Assembly (NCBI RefSeq): GCF_000241955.1
Contig: NC_016818.1
Coordinates: 1,922,001 to 1,986,000, forward strand
DNA from: Rahnella aquatilis CIP 78.65 = ATCC 33071
Lineage (GTDB): Bacteria; Pseudomonadota; Gammaproteobacteria; Enterobacterales; Enterobacteriaceae
Reading direction: 5' to 3'
DNA: 64,000 nt
A program made the translations under genes and the position numbers. A model generated the notes under the pieces. The model had not been told where the DNA came from. It ran no database searches and saw nothing but the letters and a program-made list of their open reading frames with translations. Shown piece by piece: positions 1 to 10,423 of the stretch (the stretch's first letter is position 1; every line of letters begins with the position of its first letter).

Positions 1-229
1 ACTTACGCACCTGTTGGGCATAGGTTTCACCGCGCGGTGTCAGGGTCGTTTTACGCTGGGCGCGCTGGAAAAGCTTACAGCCGAGCATTTCCTCCAGTTG
101 AATGATCTGGCGGCTGATGGCGCTTTGGGTAAGATTCAGCTCTTCTGCTGCCCGGGAAAAACTGCAATAACGCGCCACGCATTCAAAAGCCACCAGTGTG
201 TTCAGTGGCGGTAACGGTTCTATCTGCAC
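1..229 (-). CDS. LysR-family transcriptional regulator, N-terminal part (cut by window edge)
   Basis: The minus strand reads 76 codons of a LysR-type regulator before the window ends, so only the N-terminal DNA-binding domain is visible. The winged helix-turn-helix is recognisable: an opening PLPPLNTLVAFECVAR, then FSRAAEELNLTQSAISRQI and a stretch ending LTPRGETYAQQVRK. The GTG at 229 is chosen as start because GGAGAG lies about 8 bases upstream and the LysR domain begins a few residues later; no in-frame ATG precedes it. The opening resembles the GcvA-like branch, but the effector domain lies outside the window, so neither ligand nor target can be assigned. It follows yjiR in the same direction at a 25-base gap and could be co-transcribed with it. 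Confidence 0.85.
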   Translation of the reverse strand, partial: MQIEPLPPLNTLVAFECVARYCSFSRAAEELNLTQSAISRQIIQLEEMLGCKLFQRAQRKTTLTPRGETYAQQVRK

Positions 230-254
230 GGTAAAAGTCTCTCCGGATGAGCGT

Positions 255-1673
255 TTAGCAGTTTTCCAGCATCTGCGAAATCGTCAGACCGACCTGCTGG
301 ATGGCACGTTCAGTTTTTGCTGTCAGGGGCTGGGCATAATTAATACGCAGGCAATTGCGGTATTTGCCTGAAGCAGAGAATATCGAACCGATGGCAATTT
401 GCACTAAATGTTCTTCGAGCAGCCGGTTCAGCCGCTGTGTATCCACGCGTTCATCAAGTTCGATCCACAGCAAAAAACCGCCCTGCGGGCGGCTGACGCG
501 CGTGCCACACGGGAAATATTTCATCACCCAGTCGGCCATGGTGCACAGATTTCGCTGGTACTGATTACGCATCCGGCGCATGTGCTGCAGGTAATGGCCC
601 TGTTTGATGAAATCGGCGATAGCAATTTGTGGCAGCGTAGCCGACGCGCCGGTGGTGATGTATTTCATGTGTAATGCGCGGTCGTGATAACGACCCGGTG
701 CGATCCAGCCGACGCGTAAACCGGGCGCCAGCGTTTTGGAAAATGAACTGCACAGCAATACGCGGCCATCTTCATCGAAAGAGGTGATGGTGGCAGGGCG
801 CGGATACTGATACGCCAGTTCGCCATACACATCGTCTTCGATAATGGCGATATCGTAACGCTGGGCCAGACGCAGCAGGCTTTTCTTGCGGTCATCCGGC
901 ATGTTGTAACCGAGCGGATTGTTGCAGTTGGGCGTCAGTTGTATGGCTTTGACCGGCCACTGTTCCAGCGCCATTTCCAGCGCTTCGAGGCTGATGCCGG
1001 TCACCGGATCGGTCGGGATTTCCAGTGCTTTCATACCGAAGCCTTTCAGGGTTTGCATCGCCCCGTGAAAACTCGGCGAATCCACCGCCACAATATCACC
1101 CTGCTCACAGACCGAACGGATGGCGATAGACAGCGCTTCATGACAACCGGTGGTGATCAGAATATTGCTGGCATCCATATGGCTGCCGCTGTCAATCATC
1201 AGGCGGGCAATCTGTTCGCGTAATTCTTCCGAGCCGTAAATGCTGTCGTAATGAAACGCGTTGAGATTCTGATGCTGTCCGGCGCGTCCCATCAGACGGC
1301 TGAGTGGCCTGAGCGTGGCGGCGGTGACGTCCGGCGAGCCCCGCCCGAGCTGAACCACGCCGGGACGGTGCGGCGAAGTAATCAGTTCGAGTACCTGATC
1401 CCACTGGGAAATATCCACCGGACGTTGCGTCGGGCGGCAAACCGCCGGAAGTGCGGCCTGCAGGCGCGCATCTTTGACAAAGTAGCCCGATTTGGGCCGT
1501 GCTTCCACCAGCTGTTTTTCTTCCAGCACCCGGTATGCCTGCTGAACCGTACTGACGCTGACGCCATGTTCGCTACTTAACACCCGCACTGAAGGCAGAC
1601 GTATACCCGCCGGATACAGCCCCTGTTCAATACGGTCACTTAAGACATTTGCCAGATTTTCGTAACGATTCAT
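255..1673 (-). CDS. yjiR: MocR-family (GntR/aminotransferase chimera) regulator YjiR
   Basis: 472-residue MocR-type regulator: an N-terminal GntR winged helix (residues about 1-75, RLPSVRVLSSEHGVSVSTVQ) joined to a fold-type I aminotransferase domain. The PLP-binding segment is visible (NCNNPLG, EDDVYGELAY, and the lysine in CSSFSKTLAPGLRVGW). Sequence and context match E. coli YjiR, which also sits divergently beside the DUF1127 gene yjiS. The ATG at 1673 is preferred over an upstream ATG at 1772, because it has a GAGGA ribosome site and the protein then begins exactly at the GntR domain; the extra 33 residues of the longer reading are not family-like. Family knowledge: MocR regulators bind direct repeats and sense PLP or amino acids through the aminotransferase-like domain. 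The ligand here is unknown. Confidence 0.92.
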   Translation of the reverse strand: MNRYENLANVLSDRIEQGLYPAGIRLPSVRVLSSEHGVSVSTVQQAYRVLEEKQLVEARPKSGYFVKDARLQAALPAVCRPTQRPVDISQWDQVLELITSPHRPGVVQLGRGSPDVTAATLRPLSRLMGRAGQHQNLNAFHYDSIYGSEELREQIARLMIDSGSHMDASNILITTGCHEALSIAIRSVCEQGDIVAVDSPSFHGAMQTLKGFGMKALEIPTDPVTGISLEALEMALEQWPVKAIQLTPNCNNPLGYNMPDDRKKSLLRLAQRYDIAIIEDDVYGELAYQYPRPATITSFDEDGRVLLCSSFSKTLAPGLRVGWIAPGRYHDRALHMKYITTGASATLPQIAIADFIKQGHYLQHMRRMRNQYQRNLCTMADWVMKYFPCGTRVSRPQGGFLLWIELDERVDTQRLNRLLEEHLVQIAIGSIFSASGKYRNCLRINYAQPLTAKTERAIQQVGLTISQMLENC

Positions 1674-1841
1674 TATCTTTTCCTCAACGCCTGCGCAAAG
1701 AAAGCAGTACAGATGGACACAATCTAACGCTGAATCTGTCATCAGATCCAGATCTGTATGGTTGAAATACAAAAAAACTGAATCTGTAATGTTTTTGCCC
1801 GTTGTTAGATCCTGATGTCAGGTCGTCAACGGGAGCAGAAT
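1674..1841. promoter_or_regulatory. Divergent yjiR-yjiS control region with repeated TGAATCTGT boxes
   Basis: The 168-base gap between the divergent genes contains TGAATCTGT twice in direct orientation (1731-1739 and 1779-1787, 48 bases apart) and a related AGATCTGTA box at 1750-1758. MocR regulators usually recognise pairs of direct repeats, so these are plausible YjiR operators. That role is inferred from position and repetition only. Confidence 0.5.
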
Positions 1842-2114
1842 ATGAAAAATATCATTGAAGAACGGCAGTTTGCCGGATGTGAGACACGCGTTTGTGACGG
1901 TATCGTGATGCCTGAGCGGGCAGTACAGATGCCGCAGAAAAAGGCCGGATGGGTAAAACAGTGGTTTGCCGTCTTGTACGGCTGGAATGAGCGCCGCATC
2001 AGTCGCAAGATTTTACATTCGCTGAGCGCGGATCAACTCAAAGATATCGGGCTGGCGAAATCGGATATCGACAGGGAGTATCCGCGGAGCGTGTGGCCGA
2101 ACTGGCCGAAGTGA
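1842..2114 (+). CDS. yjiS: DUF1127 family protein YjiS
   Basis: 90-residue protein with a C-terminal DUF1127 domain: the stretch RRISRKILHSLSADQLKDIG followed by LAKSDIDRE. The ATG at 1842 is used because GGGAG precedes it; a GTG nine codons upstream lacks a ribosome site. DUF1127 proteins are small, basic and often stress- or acid-induced; several bind RNA in alphaproteobacteria, but the YjiS role is not established. Its divergent pairing with a YjiR-like MocR regulator is the same as in E. coli, so it is probably the regulator's target (inference). Confidence 0.85.
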   Translation: MKNIIEERQFAGCETRVCDGIVMPERAVQMPQKKAGWVKQWFAVLYGWNERRISRKILHSLSADQLKDIGLAKSDIDREYPRSVWPNWPK

Positions 2115-2118
2115 TTTT

Positions 2119-2146
2119 GCTCCTCCCCCTTCGCAGGGGGAGGAGC
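2119..2146. terminator. Long GC-rich palindrome between yjiS and metG
   Basis: A perfect 11-bp stem (GCTCCTCCCCC / GGGGGAGGAGC) with a TTCGCA loop starts four bases after the yjiS stop codon, between convergent genes. It has no U-run on either side, so it may be a palindromic extragenic unit that also blocks readthrough. The same core, CCCC-TGCGA-GGGG in either orientation, recurs upstream of both CRISPR leaders. Confidence 0.6.
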
Positions 2147-2157
2147 AGTCATGAGTT

Positions 2158-4188
2158 TTACTTCACCTGCATACCTGGCTGTGCGCCGGAATCCGGGCTG
2201 AGCAGGAAGATGTCTTTTCCGCCCGGGCCCGCCGCCATCACCATCCCTTCAGAGATGCCAAAGCGCATTTTACGCGGAGCGAGGTTCGCGACCATAATGG
2301 TCAGGCGACCTTCCAGTGCTTTCGGATCAGGATATGCAGAGCGGATACCGGAGAAAATCTGACGGGTTTCGCCGCCCAGATCCAGTTGCAGACGCAGCAG
2401 TTTGTCTGAACCTTCCACGAAATCAGCGCTCATGATCAATGCGATACGCATATCCACTTTGGCGAAATCATCAAAGGTGATGGTTTCCTGAATCGGGGAG
2501 TCTGCCAGCGGCCCGGTTGCCGGGGCTTTGGCTGCTGCGATGTCTTCTTTCGAGGCATCAACCATTGCGGTCACTTTATCCAGTTCGATACGGTTAAACA
2601 GCGCTTTGAACGGATTCACCTGATGCGACAGCAGCGGTTGGGCAATCGTGCCCCAGTCGAGTGTGGTATTCAGGAAGGCTTCTGTGCGCTCGGACAGTGA
2701 AGGCAGAACCGGCTTCAGATAGGTCATCAGTACGCGGAACAGGTTGATGCCCATTGAGCAGATGGCCTGCAGGTCGGCATCACGGCCTTCCTGTTTCGCC
2801 ACCACCCACGGTGCCTGTTCGTCGACATAACGGTTAGCCAGATCGGCCAGCGCCATGATTTCGCGGATGGCACGGCCCGATTCACGGCTGTCGTAAGCCT
2901 GAGCAATGCTTTCGGCGGCATCGGTGAAGGTTTTGTACAGCGCTTCATCGGCCAGTTTGTCGGCCAGTTTGCCATCAAAACGTTTGGCGATGAAACCGGC
3001 GTTACGTGATGCCAGGTTTACTACTTTATTCACGATATCTGCATTAACACGTTGTACGAAATCTTCCAGATTCAGGTCGATATCGTCGATGCGCGAAGAC
3101 AGTTTCGCCGCGTAGTAGTAACGCAGGCAGTCTGCATCCAGATGGTTCAGATACGTGCTGGCTTTGATGAATGTGCCGCGCGACTTGGACATTTTCGCGC
3201 CGTTGACGGTGACATAACCGTGCACGAACAGGTTGGTCGGCTTACGGAAACCGCTGCCTTCCAGCATTGCCGGCCAGAACAGGCTGTGGAAATACACGAT
3301 GTCTTTACCGATGAAATGGTACAGCTCGGTCGTAGAATCTTTTTTCCAGAACTCGTCGAAATTCAGATCGCTGCGGCGGTCGCACAGGTTTTTGAATGAC
3401 CCCATGTAGCCGATCGGCGCATCCAGCCAGACGTAGAAATATTTGCCGGGTGCACCAGGAATTTCAAAACCGAAATACGGTGCATCGCGGGAGATGTCCC
3501 ACTGCTGCAAACCGTGCTCAAACCATTCCTGCATTTTGTTCGCCACTTGTTCCTGCAGTGCGCCGGAACGGGTCCAGGCTTGCAACATTTCGCTGAACTC
3601 TGGCAAATCAAAGAAGTAGTGCTCGGAATCACGCAGCACCGGCGTCGCGCCTGACACCACAGATTTCGGCTCGATCAGTTCGGTCGGGCTGTAGGTTGCG
3701 CCACATACTTCGCAGTTATCGCCGTACTGGTCAGGCGATTTACATTTCGGGCACGTGCCTTTAACGAAACGGTCAGGCAGGAACATGCCTTTCTCCGGAT
3801 CGTACAGCTGAGAAATCGTGCGGTTCTTGATGAAGCCGTTTTCTTTCAGACGACCGTAAATCAGCTCAGACAGCACCCGGTTTTCATCGCTGTGCGTGGA
3901 GTGATAGTTGTCGTAGCTGATGCCAAAGCCGGCGAAATCTTTCTGATGCTCCTGGCTCATTTCTGCAATCATCTCTTCCGGCCTGATACCGAGTTGCTGC
4001 GCTTTCAGCATGATCGGGGTGCCGTGTGCATCGTCCGCACAGATGAAATGCACTTCATTGCCGCGCATTCGCTGGTAACGAACCCAGACGTCAGCCTGGA
4101 TGTGCTCGAGCATGTGACCGAGATGGATGGATCCGTTGGCGTACGGAAGTGCACAGGTTACCAAAATTTTTTTCGCGACTTGAGCCAT
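2158..4188 (-). CDS. metG: Methionyl-tRNA synthetase
   Basis: 676-residue class I aminoacyl-tRNA synthetase that charges tRNA-Met in the cytoplasm. The HIGH signature appears as HLGH (residues 22-25), the KMSKS loop as AKMSKSRG (around 330-337), and the zinc knuckle as two CxxC pairs (C146, C149, C159, C162). The C-terminal part (from about residue 575) is the Trbp111/EMAP-type tRNA-binding dimerisation domain ([14 protein letters not shown]). Length matches the enterobacterial enzyme. It is divergent from mrp, the usual enterobacterial arrangement. Confidence 0.98.
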   Translation of the reverse strand: MAQVAKKILVTCALPYANGSIHLGHMLEHIQADVWVRYQRMRGNEVHFICADDAHGTPIMLKAQQLGIRPEEMIAEMSQEHQKDFAGFGISYDNYHSTHSDENRVLSELIYGRLKENGFIKNRTISQLYDPEKGMFLPDRFVKGTCPKCKSPDQYGDNCEVCGATYSPTELIEPKSVVSGATPVLRDSEHYFFDLPEFSEMLQAWTRSGALQEQVANKMQEWFEHGLQQWDISRDAPYFGFEIPGAPGKYFYVWLDAPIGYMGSFKNLCDRRSDLNFDEFWKKDSTTELYHFIGKDIVYFHSLFWPAMLEGSGFRKPTNLFVHGYVTVNGAKMSKSRGTFIKASTYLNHLDADCLRYYYAAKLSSRIDDIDLNLEDFVQRVNADIVNKVVNLASRNAGFIAKRFDGKLADKLADEALYKTFTDAAESIAQAYDSRESGRAIREIMALADLANRYVDEQAPWVVAKQEGRDADLQAICSMGINLFRVLMTYLKPVLPSLSERTEAFLNTTLDWGTIAQPLLSHQVNPFKALFNRIELDKVTAMVDASKEDIAAAKAPATGPLADSPIQETITFDDFAKVDMRIALIMSADFVEGSDKLLRLQLDLGGETRQIFSGIRSAYPDPKALEGRLTIMVANLAPRKMRFGISEGMVMAAGPGGKDIFLLSPDSGAQPGMQVK

Positions 4189-4340
4189 AGTAAGAGCTTG
4201 CTTTCTGTAGTTGAAATCAGGGGCATTGATGTTAACCGAAAGCGCCGCCCCGCGTAAACAAACGGGGGGATCTCCTTAGGGGTGTTCTGTTATGCTTATG
4301 AATAGATAAATAGTCTGATAACCCCTTTCAAGGAGCCGGG

Positions 4341-5453
4341 ATGACATCTCATTCCCCACAGCAGACCACACCCGCAGGGCTGCGCGCACTCGTGACCGGC
4401 GTACTGGCCACCTTCCGCCATTCCACACTGCAAAAAGATTTGCCCGCGATGAAAGCGTTGCATCACTGCGTGTTGATGGATGAGGTTTTACACATTGATC
4501 TGACCCTGCCGTTCGCCTGGAACAGCGGTTTTGATGCATTAAAAGAACAAACCAGCAGCGAATTGTTGCGGGTGACCGGGGCTTCTGCGATTCAGTGGAA
4601 TCTGCGTCATGATATTGCCACCATTAAACGGGCGAACGATCAGCCGGGTATTAAAGGTGTACGCAATATTCTGGCGGTCAGTTCGGGTAAAGGCGGGGTA
4701 GGGAAGTCTACCACGGCGGTGAATCTGGCGCTGGCGCTGGCGGCGGAAGGTGCCAAAGTCGGTATTCTGGATGCGGATATCTACGGGCCTTCTGTACCGA
4801 ATATGCTGGGCACTGAGGAAGAACGTCCGACCTCGCCGGACGGCGTGCACATGTCGCCGATTATGGCGCACGGCCTGGCGACCAACTCGATTGGCTATCT
4901 GGTGACGGATGAAAATGCCATGGTGTGGCGCGGGCCGATGGCCAGCAAAGCGCTGATGCAGATGCTTCAGGATACGCTGTGGCCGGATCTGGATTATCTG
5001 GTCATCGACCTGCCACCGGGTACCGGTGATATTCAGCTTACGCTGTCGCAAAATATTCCGGTGACCGCCGCCTTAGTGGTCACGACGCCGCAGGATATTG
5101 CGCTGCTTGATGCCATGAAAGGCATCGTGATGTTCGAGAAAGTGCATGTGCCGGTGCTGGGCATTGTTGAGAACATGAGTATGCATGTGTGCAGCAACTG
5201 CGGGCACCACGAACCGATTTTCGGTACCGGTGGCGCGCAACGTCTGGCCGAGAAATACCGCTGCGAATTGCTGGCGCAATTACCCCTGCATATTTCACTG
5301 CGTGAAGATCTGGATCGTGGCGAACCGACAGTGGTTTCTAATCCGGAAAGCGAATTCACAATGATTTACCGCGAACTGGCGGCAAAAATTGCGTCACAAC
5401 TGTTCTGGAAAGGCGACGCCATCCCGACAGAAATTGCCTTCAGAGCCGTTTAA
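4341..5453 (+). CDS. mrp: Iron-sulfur cluster carrier protein Mrp/ApbC
   Basis: 370-residue P-loop ATPase that binds and transfers Fe-S clusters in the cytoplasm. An N-terminal MIP18-like domain (about residues 15-95) precedes the deviant Walker A motif SSGKGGVGKST (about 114-124); the cluster-binding CxxC is CSNCG (near residue 284). An AAGGAG ribosome site sits just before the ATG at 4341. The neighbour metG is divergent and udk follows, as in E. coli and Yersinia. Confidence 0.97.
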   Translation: MTSHSPQQTTPAGLRALVTGVLATFRHSTLQKDLPAMKALHHCVLMDEVLHIDLTLPFAWNSGFDALKEQTSSELLRVTGASAIQWNLRHDIATIKRANDQPGIKGVRNILAVSSGKGGVGKSTTAVNLALALAAEGAKVGILDADIYGPSVPNMLGTEEERPTSPDGVHMSPIMAHGLATNSIGYLVTDENAMVWRGPMASKALMQMLQDTLWPDLDYLVIDLPPGTGDIQLTLSQNIPVTAALVVTTPQDIALLDAMKGIVMFEKVHVPVLGIVENMSMHVCSNCGHHEPIFGTGGAQRLAEKYRCELLAQLPLHISLREDLDRGEPTVVSNPESEFTMIYRELAAKIASQLFWKGDAIPTEIAFRAV

Positions 5454-5474
5454 TCCCCCAACTCTGCGAATTAT

Positions 5475-5519
5475 TGCCTGATGTCAGCGATTACACCGCC
5501 TTAACGCTGGCATCGGGCA
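5475..5519. other. Inverted repeat downstream of mrp
   Basis: TGCCTGATGTCAGCG (5475-5489) and CGCTGGCATCGGGCA (5505-5519) form a 15-bp stem with two mismatched or wobble positions around a 15-base loop. There is no U-run, so a simple intrinsic terminator is unlikely; it could be a processing or attenuation structure ahead of udk. Confidence 0.4.
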
Positions 5520-5599
5520 GTGTGTTGTACTTATAATTGGCGCGTTCAAAGCACATGTCTGTGCTTGCCTTCCAACTTCCAAATCAGGTCTTTAATTTT

Positions 5600-6241
5600 A
5601 TGTCTGACAAATTCCATCAGTGTGTCATCGTGGGTATCGCTGGCGCATCTGCTTCGGGAAAAAGCCTCATCGCCAGTACGTTATACCGTGAACTTCGTGA
5701 TCAGGTCGGTGATGAGCATATCGGGGTGATCCCGGAAGATTGCTACTATAAAGACCAAAGTCACATGACCATGGAAGAGCGGGTCAAAACCAACTACGAC
5801 CATCCAAGTGCGATGGACCACAATTTACTGTTCCAGCATTTACAGGCCATGAAGTCGGGTCAGGCGATTGAATTGCCGAGCTACAGCTTCATTGAGCATA
5901 CCCGTCTGCCTGAGACGGTGACCCTTAAACCGAAGAAAGTGATTATTCTGGAAGGGATCCTGCTCCTGACCGACGCGCGTTTACGTGACGAAATGAATTT
6001 CTCCATCTTCGTCGATACTCCACTGGATATCTGTCTGATGCGCCGCATGAAACGTGACGTCAACGAACGTGGCCGTTCGATGGATTCTGTGATGGCGCAG
6101 TATCAGAAAACGGTACGTCCAATGTTCCTGCAATTTATCGAGCCTTCAAAACAATACGCAGACATCATTGTGCCGCGCGGCGGCAAAAACCGGATTGCGA
6201 TTGATATCCTCAAGGCGAAAATCAGCCAGTTCTTCAATTAA
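5600..6241 (+). CDS. udk: Uridine/cytidine kinase
   Basis: 213-residue uridine kinase that phosphorylates uridine and cytidine with GTP or ATP in pyrimidine salvage. The P-loop is [11 protein letters not shown] near the N-terminus, followed by the conserved EDCYYKD and YDHPSAMDH substrate segments and RDVNERGRS. The ATG at 5600 gives [15 protein letters not shown], collinear with the E. coli protein and of the same length; earlier in-frame ATGs would add residues with no family counterpart. The ribosome site is weak (AGG). Confidence 0.96.
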   Translation: MSDKFHQCVIVGIAGASASGKSLIASTLYRELRDQVGDEHIGVIPEDCYYKDQSHMTMEERVKTNYDHPSAMDHNLLFQHLQAMKSGQAIELPSYSFIEHTRLPETVTLKPKKVIILEGILLLTDARLRDEMNFSIFVDTPLDICLMRRMKRDVNERGRSMDSVMAQYQKTVRPMFLQFIEPSKQYADIIVPRGGKNRIAIDILKAKISQFFN

Positions 6242-6278
6242 TCGCGGAACAATCCGTTAAAACCACACCGGAGATACG

Positions 6279-6860
6279 ATGAGACTTTGCGACCGAGATA
6301 TAGAAGCCTGGCTGGACAGCGGCAAATTAGGCATTTCACCCCGTCCGCCAGTTGAACGCATTAATGGTGCAACGGTAGATGTGCGCCTGGGTAACGGATT
6401 TCGCGTTTTCCTCGGGCATAACGCGGGGTATATCGACCTGAGTGGCCCTAAAGACGAAGTCAGCGCTGCGCTTGATAAAGTGATGAGTGATGAGATTGTT
6501 TTACCGGAAGGCGAAGCATTCTTCCTGCATCCGGGTGAACTGGCGCTGGCGGTGACCTTTGAATCCGTCACTATTCCTGACGATCTGGTGGGCTGGCTGG
6601 ACGGACGCTCTTCACTCGCCCGTCTCGGGCTGATGGTGCACGTGACCGCCCACCGCATTGATCCGGGCTGGCAGGGGCGCATTGTTCTGGAGTTCTATAA
6701 TTCAGGTAAGCTCCCGCTGGCGCTGCGCCCGGGAATGTTGATTGGCGCGCTGAGTTTTGAACCGCTATCGGGTTCTGCTGCAAGGCCATACAATAGCCGT
6801 CAGGACGCGAAATACCGCGACCAGCAAAGCGCTATTGCCAGTCGTATTGATAAAGACTGA
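6279..6860 (+). CDS. dcd: dCTP deaminase
   Basis: 193-residue dCTP deaminase, the homotrimeric dUTPase-fold enzyme that converts dCTP to dUTP for thymidylate synthesis. Family motifs are visible: [11 protein letters not shown], the catalytic segment [13 protein letters not shown], and [16 protein letters not shown]. It starts 37 bases after udk in the same direction and is followed by asmA, the conserved udk-dcd-asmA order. Confidence 0.97.
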   Translation: MRLCDRDIEAWLDSGKLGISPRPPVERINGATVDVRLGNGFRVFLGHNAGYIDLSGPKDEVSAALDKVMSDEIVLPEGEAFFLHPGELALAVTFESVTIPDDLVGWLDGRSSLARLGLMVHVTAHRIDPGWQGRIVLEFYNSGKLPLALRPGMLIGALSFEPLSGSAARPYNSRQDAKYRDQQSAIASRIDKD

Positions 6861-6903
6861 TTCTGTTTTTTATCCGTTTCCCGGATAAAAACGTGAGGAA
6901 GGC

Positions 6904-8754
6904 ATGAGAAGACTACTGACAACACTGGTGATTTTACTGGTGGTTATCATTGCCGGCATGACTTCGCTGGTATTCCTGATTAACCCGAACGATTTCCGCC
7001 AGTACATGGTGGAAAGGGTCGAGGTGAAAAGCGGCTATCAGCTGGCTATCAACGGTTCCCTGCGCTGGCATGTCTGGCCGCAGCTCAGCATCATTGCCGG
7101 ACAGACCTCTCTGACCGCGCCGGGTGCCAAAGTCCCGGTGGTCAGTGCTGAAAACATGCGCCTGGATGTCAAACTCTGGCCTCTTATTTCTCATCAGCTG
7201 GCGGTGAAGCAGGTTCTGCTGAAAAACGCCGTTATTCGTTTAACGCCGGAAACGGAAGAGAATCAGCCCGATGCGCCGGTTGCACCTTATACGCCAACAC
7301 CTGTTGCGCCAGGCGCATCCGAACTTGAAGCCGGCTGGAAATTTGATATCGATAAAATCAGCGTGGCCGACAGTTTACTGATCTGGCAGCGTGGTGATGA
7401 CGAGCAGATCAACGTGCGCGATATCAATCTGGAAATGGAAAAAAATGACAGCCGTCAGGCTACCATCCAGCTTTCAAGTCGCATAAACCGCGATCAGCGC
7501 GATCTGTCGTTCACCATGAAGGCTGACCTGGATATGCAGCATTATCCGCAGGCTGTCTCTGCCAATATCAGCAAGTTCACTTATCAGCTGAACGGTGCCG
7601 ACATTCCGGTGAAAGGCATTCAGGGGAATGGTTCGATGCAGGCCAGTTATCAGCGTGATAATAATCTGGTGGCGCTGAGCCAGCTGGCGCTGACGGCCAA
7701 TGATAATCAGATTTCCGGTGAGGCCTCGGCGAAGCTGGGAGATCTGGCGGATTATCAGCTGAATTTAACCGCAGATAAGCTTGATCTTGATGCGCTTTCC
7801 GGCTGGGAGCCTAAGACTGAGGAGCACGCGTCGCAAACGGCGCAGTCTGTTACGTCGGCCCCCGTTATTGCCCGAGATGTGGATGAACAGCCAAACGGAT
7901 TGAATAATTTGCAAACCTTCAATGCCACGCTGGCGCTGAAGGTGGCGGATCTCACCTATCGCGGTATGAAAATCCACAACCTTGCGCTGAATGCGGTCAA
8001 TCATCAGGGCCAGGTTTCCTTGCCGACATTTAGCGGCAATATGGGCACAGGGCACTTTTCTCTGCCAGGCACCCTGGATGTCACCGGGAATAAAATTCAT
8101 GTGCATCTGACACCGGATGTGAACAGCATCGAACTGGGTGATTTACTGGCGGCTTACGGGTTACCCAAAGTCCTGACCGGCAGTTTCTCGATGCAAGGGA
8201 ATGTTAACGGAGAAGGGCTATCGGCCGTTGATTTTGCACGTCGCTGGCAAGGTGACGGACAGCTTTCAATGGATAACGCACGTCTGAATGGTCTCAATAT
8301 TCAGCAACTTATTCAGCAGGCGGTCAGCCGTAATACCAGTAATGTTCAGGGCCTTGAAAAGTATGAGCACTATAGCCAGATCGATACGCTGAAAGCGCAG
8401 GGACATCTGGCCGAAGGGATACTGACCCTGAATAAGCTGGAAGGTCAGTCGCCTATGGTTTCTGCACAAGGTGACGGAACCATCGATATGTCGAATCAAA
8501 AGGTGGATATGAACCTGCTGATCCGCGTTACCGGTGGCTGGAGAGGTGACAACAATCTGATCAATACCCTGAAAACGACAGACATCCCGCTGCGGGTTTA
8601 CGGACCCTGGGCGCAGATGGGATATCAGCTGCAGGTGGACCAGATCCTGAGACGTACGCTTGAACAAAGCGCACGCAGCGCCATTCAAAACTGGGTCGAT
8701 AAGCGCAAGGACAGTAAAGAAAAAGGCGATGCAGAGAAATTACTCAACAAATAA
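6904..8754 (+). CDS. asmA: AsmA outer-membrane assembly/lipid-transport family protein
   Basis: 616-residue AsmA protein. An N-terminal membrane segment (about residues 5-26) anchors a long periplasmic beta-rich body; the AsmA domains lie at both ends (opening NPNDFRQYMVERVEVKSGYQ, and the C-terminal MDNARLNGLNIQQLI region). Family knowledge: AsmA-like proteins are bridge-like periplasmic proteins that affect outer-membrane phospholipid and LPS balance. It lies 43 bases after dcd and is followed by a strong terminator. Confidence 0.95.
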   Translation: MRRLLTTLVILLVVIIAGMTSLVFLINPNDFRQYMVERVEVKSGYQLAINGSLRWHVWPQLSIIAGQTSLTAPGAKVPVVSAENMRLDVKLWPLISHQLAVKQVLLKNAVIRLTPETEENQPDAPVAPYTPTPVAPGASELEAGWKFDIDKISVADSLLIWQRGDDEQINVRDINLEMEKNDSRQATIQLSSRINRDQRDLSFTMKADLDMQHYPQAVSANISKFTYQLNGADIPVKGIQGNGSMQASYQRDNNLVALSQLALTANDNQISGEASAKLGDLADYQLNLTADKLDLDALSGWEPKTEEHASQTAQSVTSAPVIARDVDEQPNGLNNLQTFNATLALKVADLTYRGMKIHNLALNAVNHQGQVSLPTFSGNMGTGHFSLPGTLDVTGNKIHVHLTPDVNSIELGDLLAAYGLPKVLTGSFSMQGNVNGEGLSAVDFARRWQGDGQLSMDNARLNGLNIQQLIQQAVSRNTSNVQGLEKYEHYSQIDTLKAQGHLAEGILTLNKLEGQSPMVSAQGDGTIDMSNQKVDMNLLIRVTGGWRGDNNLINTLKTTDIPLRVYGPWAQMGYQLQVDQILRRTLEQSARSAIQNWVDKRKDSKEKGDAEKLLNK

Positions 8755-8786
8755 TCTCTTCTTCTAAGCCTATTCTGAGCATAAAC

Positions 8787-8818
8787 AAAACGGGGTGCCT
8801 GCGATGGCACCCCGTTTT
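8787..8818. terminator. Bidirectional intrinsic terminator (asmA / yegH)
   Basis: A perfect 13-bp stem (AAAACGGGGTGCC / GGCACCCCGTTTT) with a six-base loop lies between the convergent asmA and yegH genes. The A/T ends give a U-run on both strands, so it can stop both transcripts. Confidence 0.9.
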
Positions 8819-8833
8819 GTTTACAGAGTGGGG

Positions 8834-10423
8834 TCAGACTTCGTAATCGTCTTCAGAGGGGGTTTCCGGTGGCGTAATTTTCACTTTTAAGATGCGGTGA
8901 CTGCTGACTTCTAAAGGCTCAAACAGGTAGTCATTAATGGGTATCTGCGCGCCCACCTGCGGGATGCTTTGGGAATATTCCATCAGCAGACCGGCCAGCG
9001 TGTGATATTCCCTTTTTTCATCCACCGGCAGGGAGATATACATCACCAGATCGTCAAGCGGCATGTAGCCATTGGCTATCCAGCTTCCGTCCTCCTGCTG
9101 CTGGATATCATGCCGTGCATCAGGCGTTTCGTCAGACTCCGGCAGGTTACCGGCAATGGTTTCCATCACATCCGTCAGGGTCACGATCCCTTCGACAGAA
9201 CCGAATTCATCAACCACGAAAGCAAAATGTGTTTTTGCTTTGCGGAATTGTTCAAGTGCCATCAGCAGAGAAAGTTGTTCCGGAAAGATCAGGGGCTGGC
9301 GGATCAGCGCTTTAAGATCCAGTTCATTTTGCAGCAACTGTTGCCTGAGCAGATCGACCACGTGCACCACGCCCAGCGGTTCATCGGTCGAGCTGTCTTC
9401 GGTAACCAGCATACGGGTGTGCTGATTATCAGCGATTTGCTGTGTCAGCACGTCGACAGGGTCATTAAGTTCAAGATTATCAACATCATGACGGGAGGTC
9501 ATCACGCTGCTGACCGTGCGCTGACCGAGCCCCAGCACGCGTTCAATCATATGTCGCTCCTGCTGGTTGAAAATCGCATCTTCTTCGTCAGCGCTGTCTG
9601 CAATCATGTTCGAAGAGTGAGCATCAAGTTCGGCCTCTTCATGTTTGCCACGTAAGACGCGCAGTACGGTTTCTGCGGTGCGTTCACGCAGAGAGCGCCG
9701 CGAGGATAAAAAGCGTTTACGGTTAAACTGCGCCAGCTGGTTCAGCCCTTCAATGATCACGGAGAAACCGATCGCAGCATACAAATACCCTTTCGGAATA
9801 ACGTAGCCAAAACCTTCGGCAACCAGGCTGAAGCCGATCATCAGCAGGAAGCTGAGACATAAGATGACGATAGTCGGGTGCGCATTCACGAAGCGAGTCA
9901 GTGGCTTACTGGCTAACAGCATCAGGCCGATAGCAATACACACAGCGGCCATCATAACGGCCAGATGCTCAACCATTCCGACTGCGGTAATCACCGAGTC
10001 GAGGGAAAAGACCGCATCCAGCACCACAATTTGTGCCACTACTGGCCAGAATTTCGCGCCACGCTGCTGATGGTTCTGTTCCTCATCTTTGCCTTCGAGC
10101 CGTTCATTAAGCTCCATTGTCGCTTTAAACAACAGGAATATACCGCCCGCGAGCATAATCATATCGCGGGCGCTGAACGGGTGTCCGAGCACGGCGATAA
10201 GAGGGCGGGTTAGCGTCGAAAGCCAGGAAATGGATGCCAGCAGAAGTAAGCGCATGACGAGCGCCAGTAAAAGTCCGGTGACGCGAGCCTTGTCACGTTG
10301 CTGACGCGGAAGTTTTTCTGCCAGGATGGCGATGAAAATGAGATTGTCTATCCCCAGGACAATTTCGAGAACTACCAGGGTTGCAAGCCCGGCCCAAATC
10401 GAGGGATCGGCGATCCATTCCAT
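8834..10423 (-). CDS. yegH: TerC-family membrane protein with CBS and CorC domains (YegH)
   Basis: 529-residue inner-membrane protein: an N-terminal TerC-type domain with about seven membrane segments (residues 1-240, including [16 protein letters not shown] and [17 protein letters not shown]), paired CBS domains (about 305-425, VSSVMTSR and [20 protein letters not shown]), and a C-terminal CorC/HlyC-type domain. It is collinear with E. coli YegH. The ATG at 10423 is chosen (AAGGTGA upstream); a reading from 10594 would add 57 residues of non-family sequence. TerC-like proteins are implicated in metal-ion, notably Mn, efflux; the CBS and CorC domains suggest nucleotide-regulated transport, but the YegH substrate is not established. 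Confidence 0.93.
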   Translation of the reverse strand: MEWIADPSIWAGLATLVVLEIVLGIDNLIFIAILAEKLPRQQRDKARVTGLLLALVMRLLLLASISWLSTLTRPLIAVLGHPFSARDMIMLAGGIFLLFKATMELNERLEGKDEEQNHQQRGAKFWPVVAQIVVLDAVFSLDSVITAVGMVEHLAVMMAAVCIAIGLMLLASKPLTRFVNAHPTIVILCLSFLLMIGFSLVAEGFGYVIPKGYLYAAIGFSVIIEGLNQLAQFNRKRFLSSRRSLRERTAETVLRVLRGKHEEAELDAHSSNMIADSADEEDAIFNQQERHMIERVLGLGQRTVSSVMTSRHDVDNLELNDPVDVLTQQIADNQHTRMLVTEDSSTDEPLGVVHVVDLLRQQLLQNELDLKALIRQPLIFPEQLSLLMALEQFRKAKTHFAFVVDEFGSVEGIVTLTDVMETIAGNLPESDETPDARHDIQQQEDGSWIANGYMPLDDLVMYISLPVDEKREYHTLAGLLMEYSQSIPQVGAQIPINDYLFEPLEVSSHRILKVKITPPETPSEDDYEV

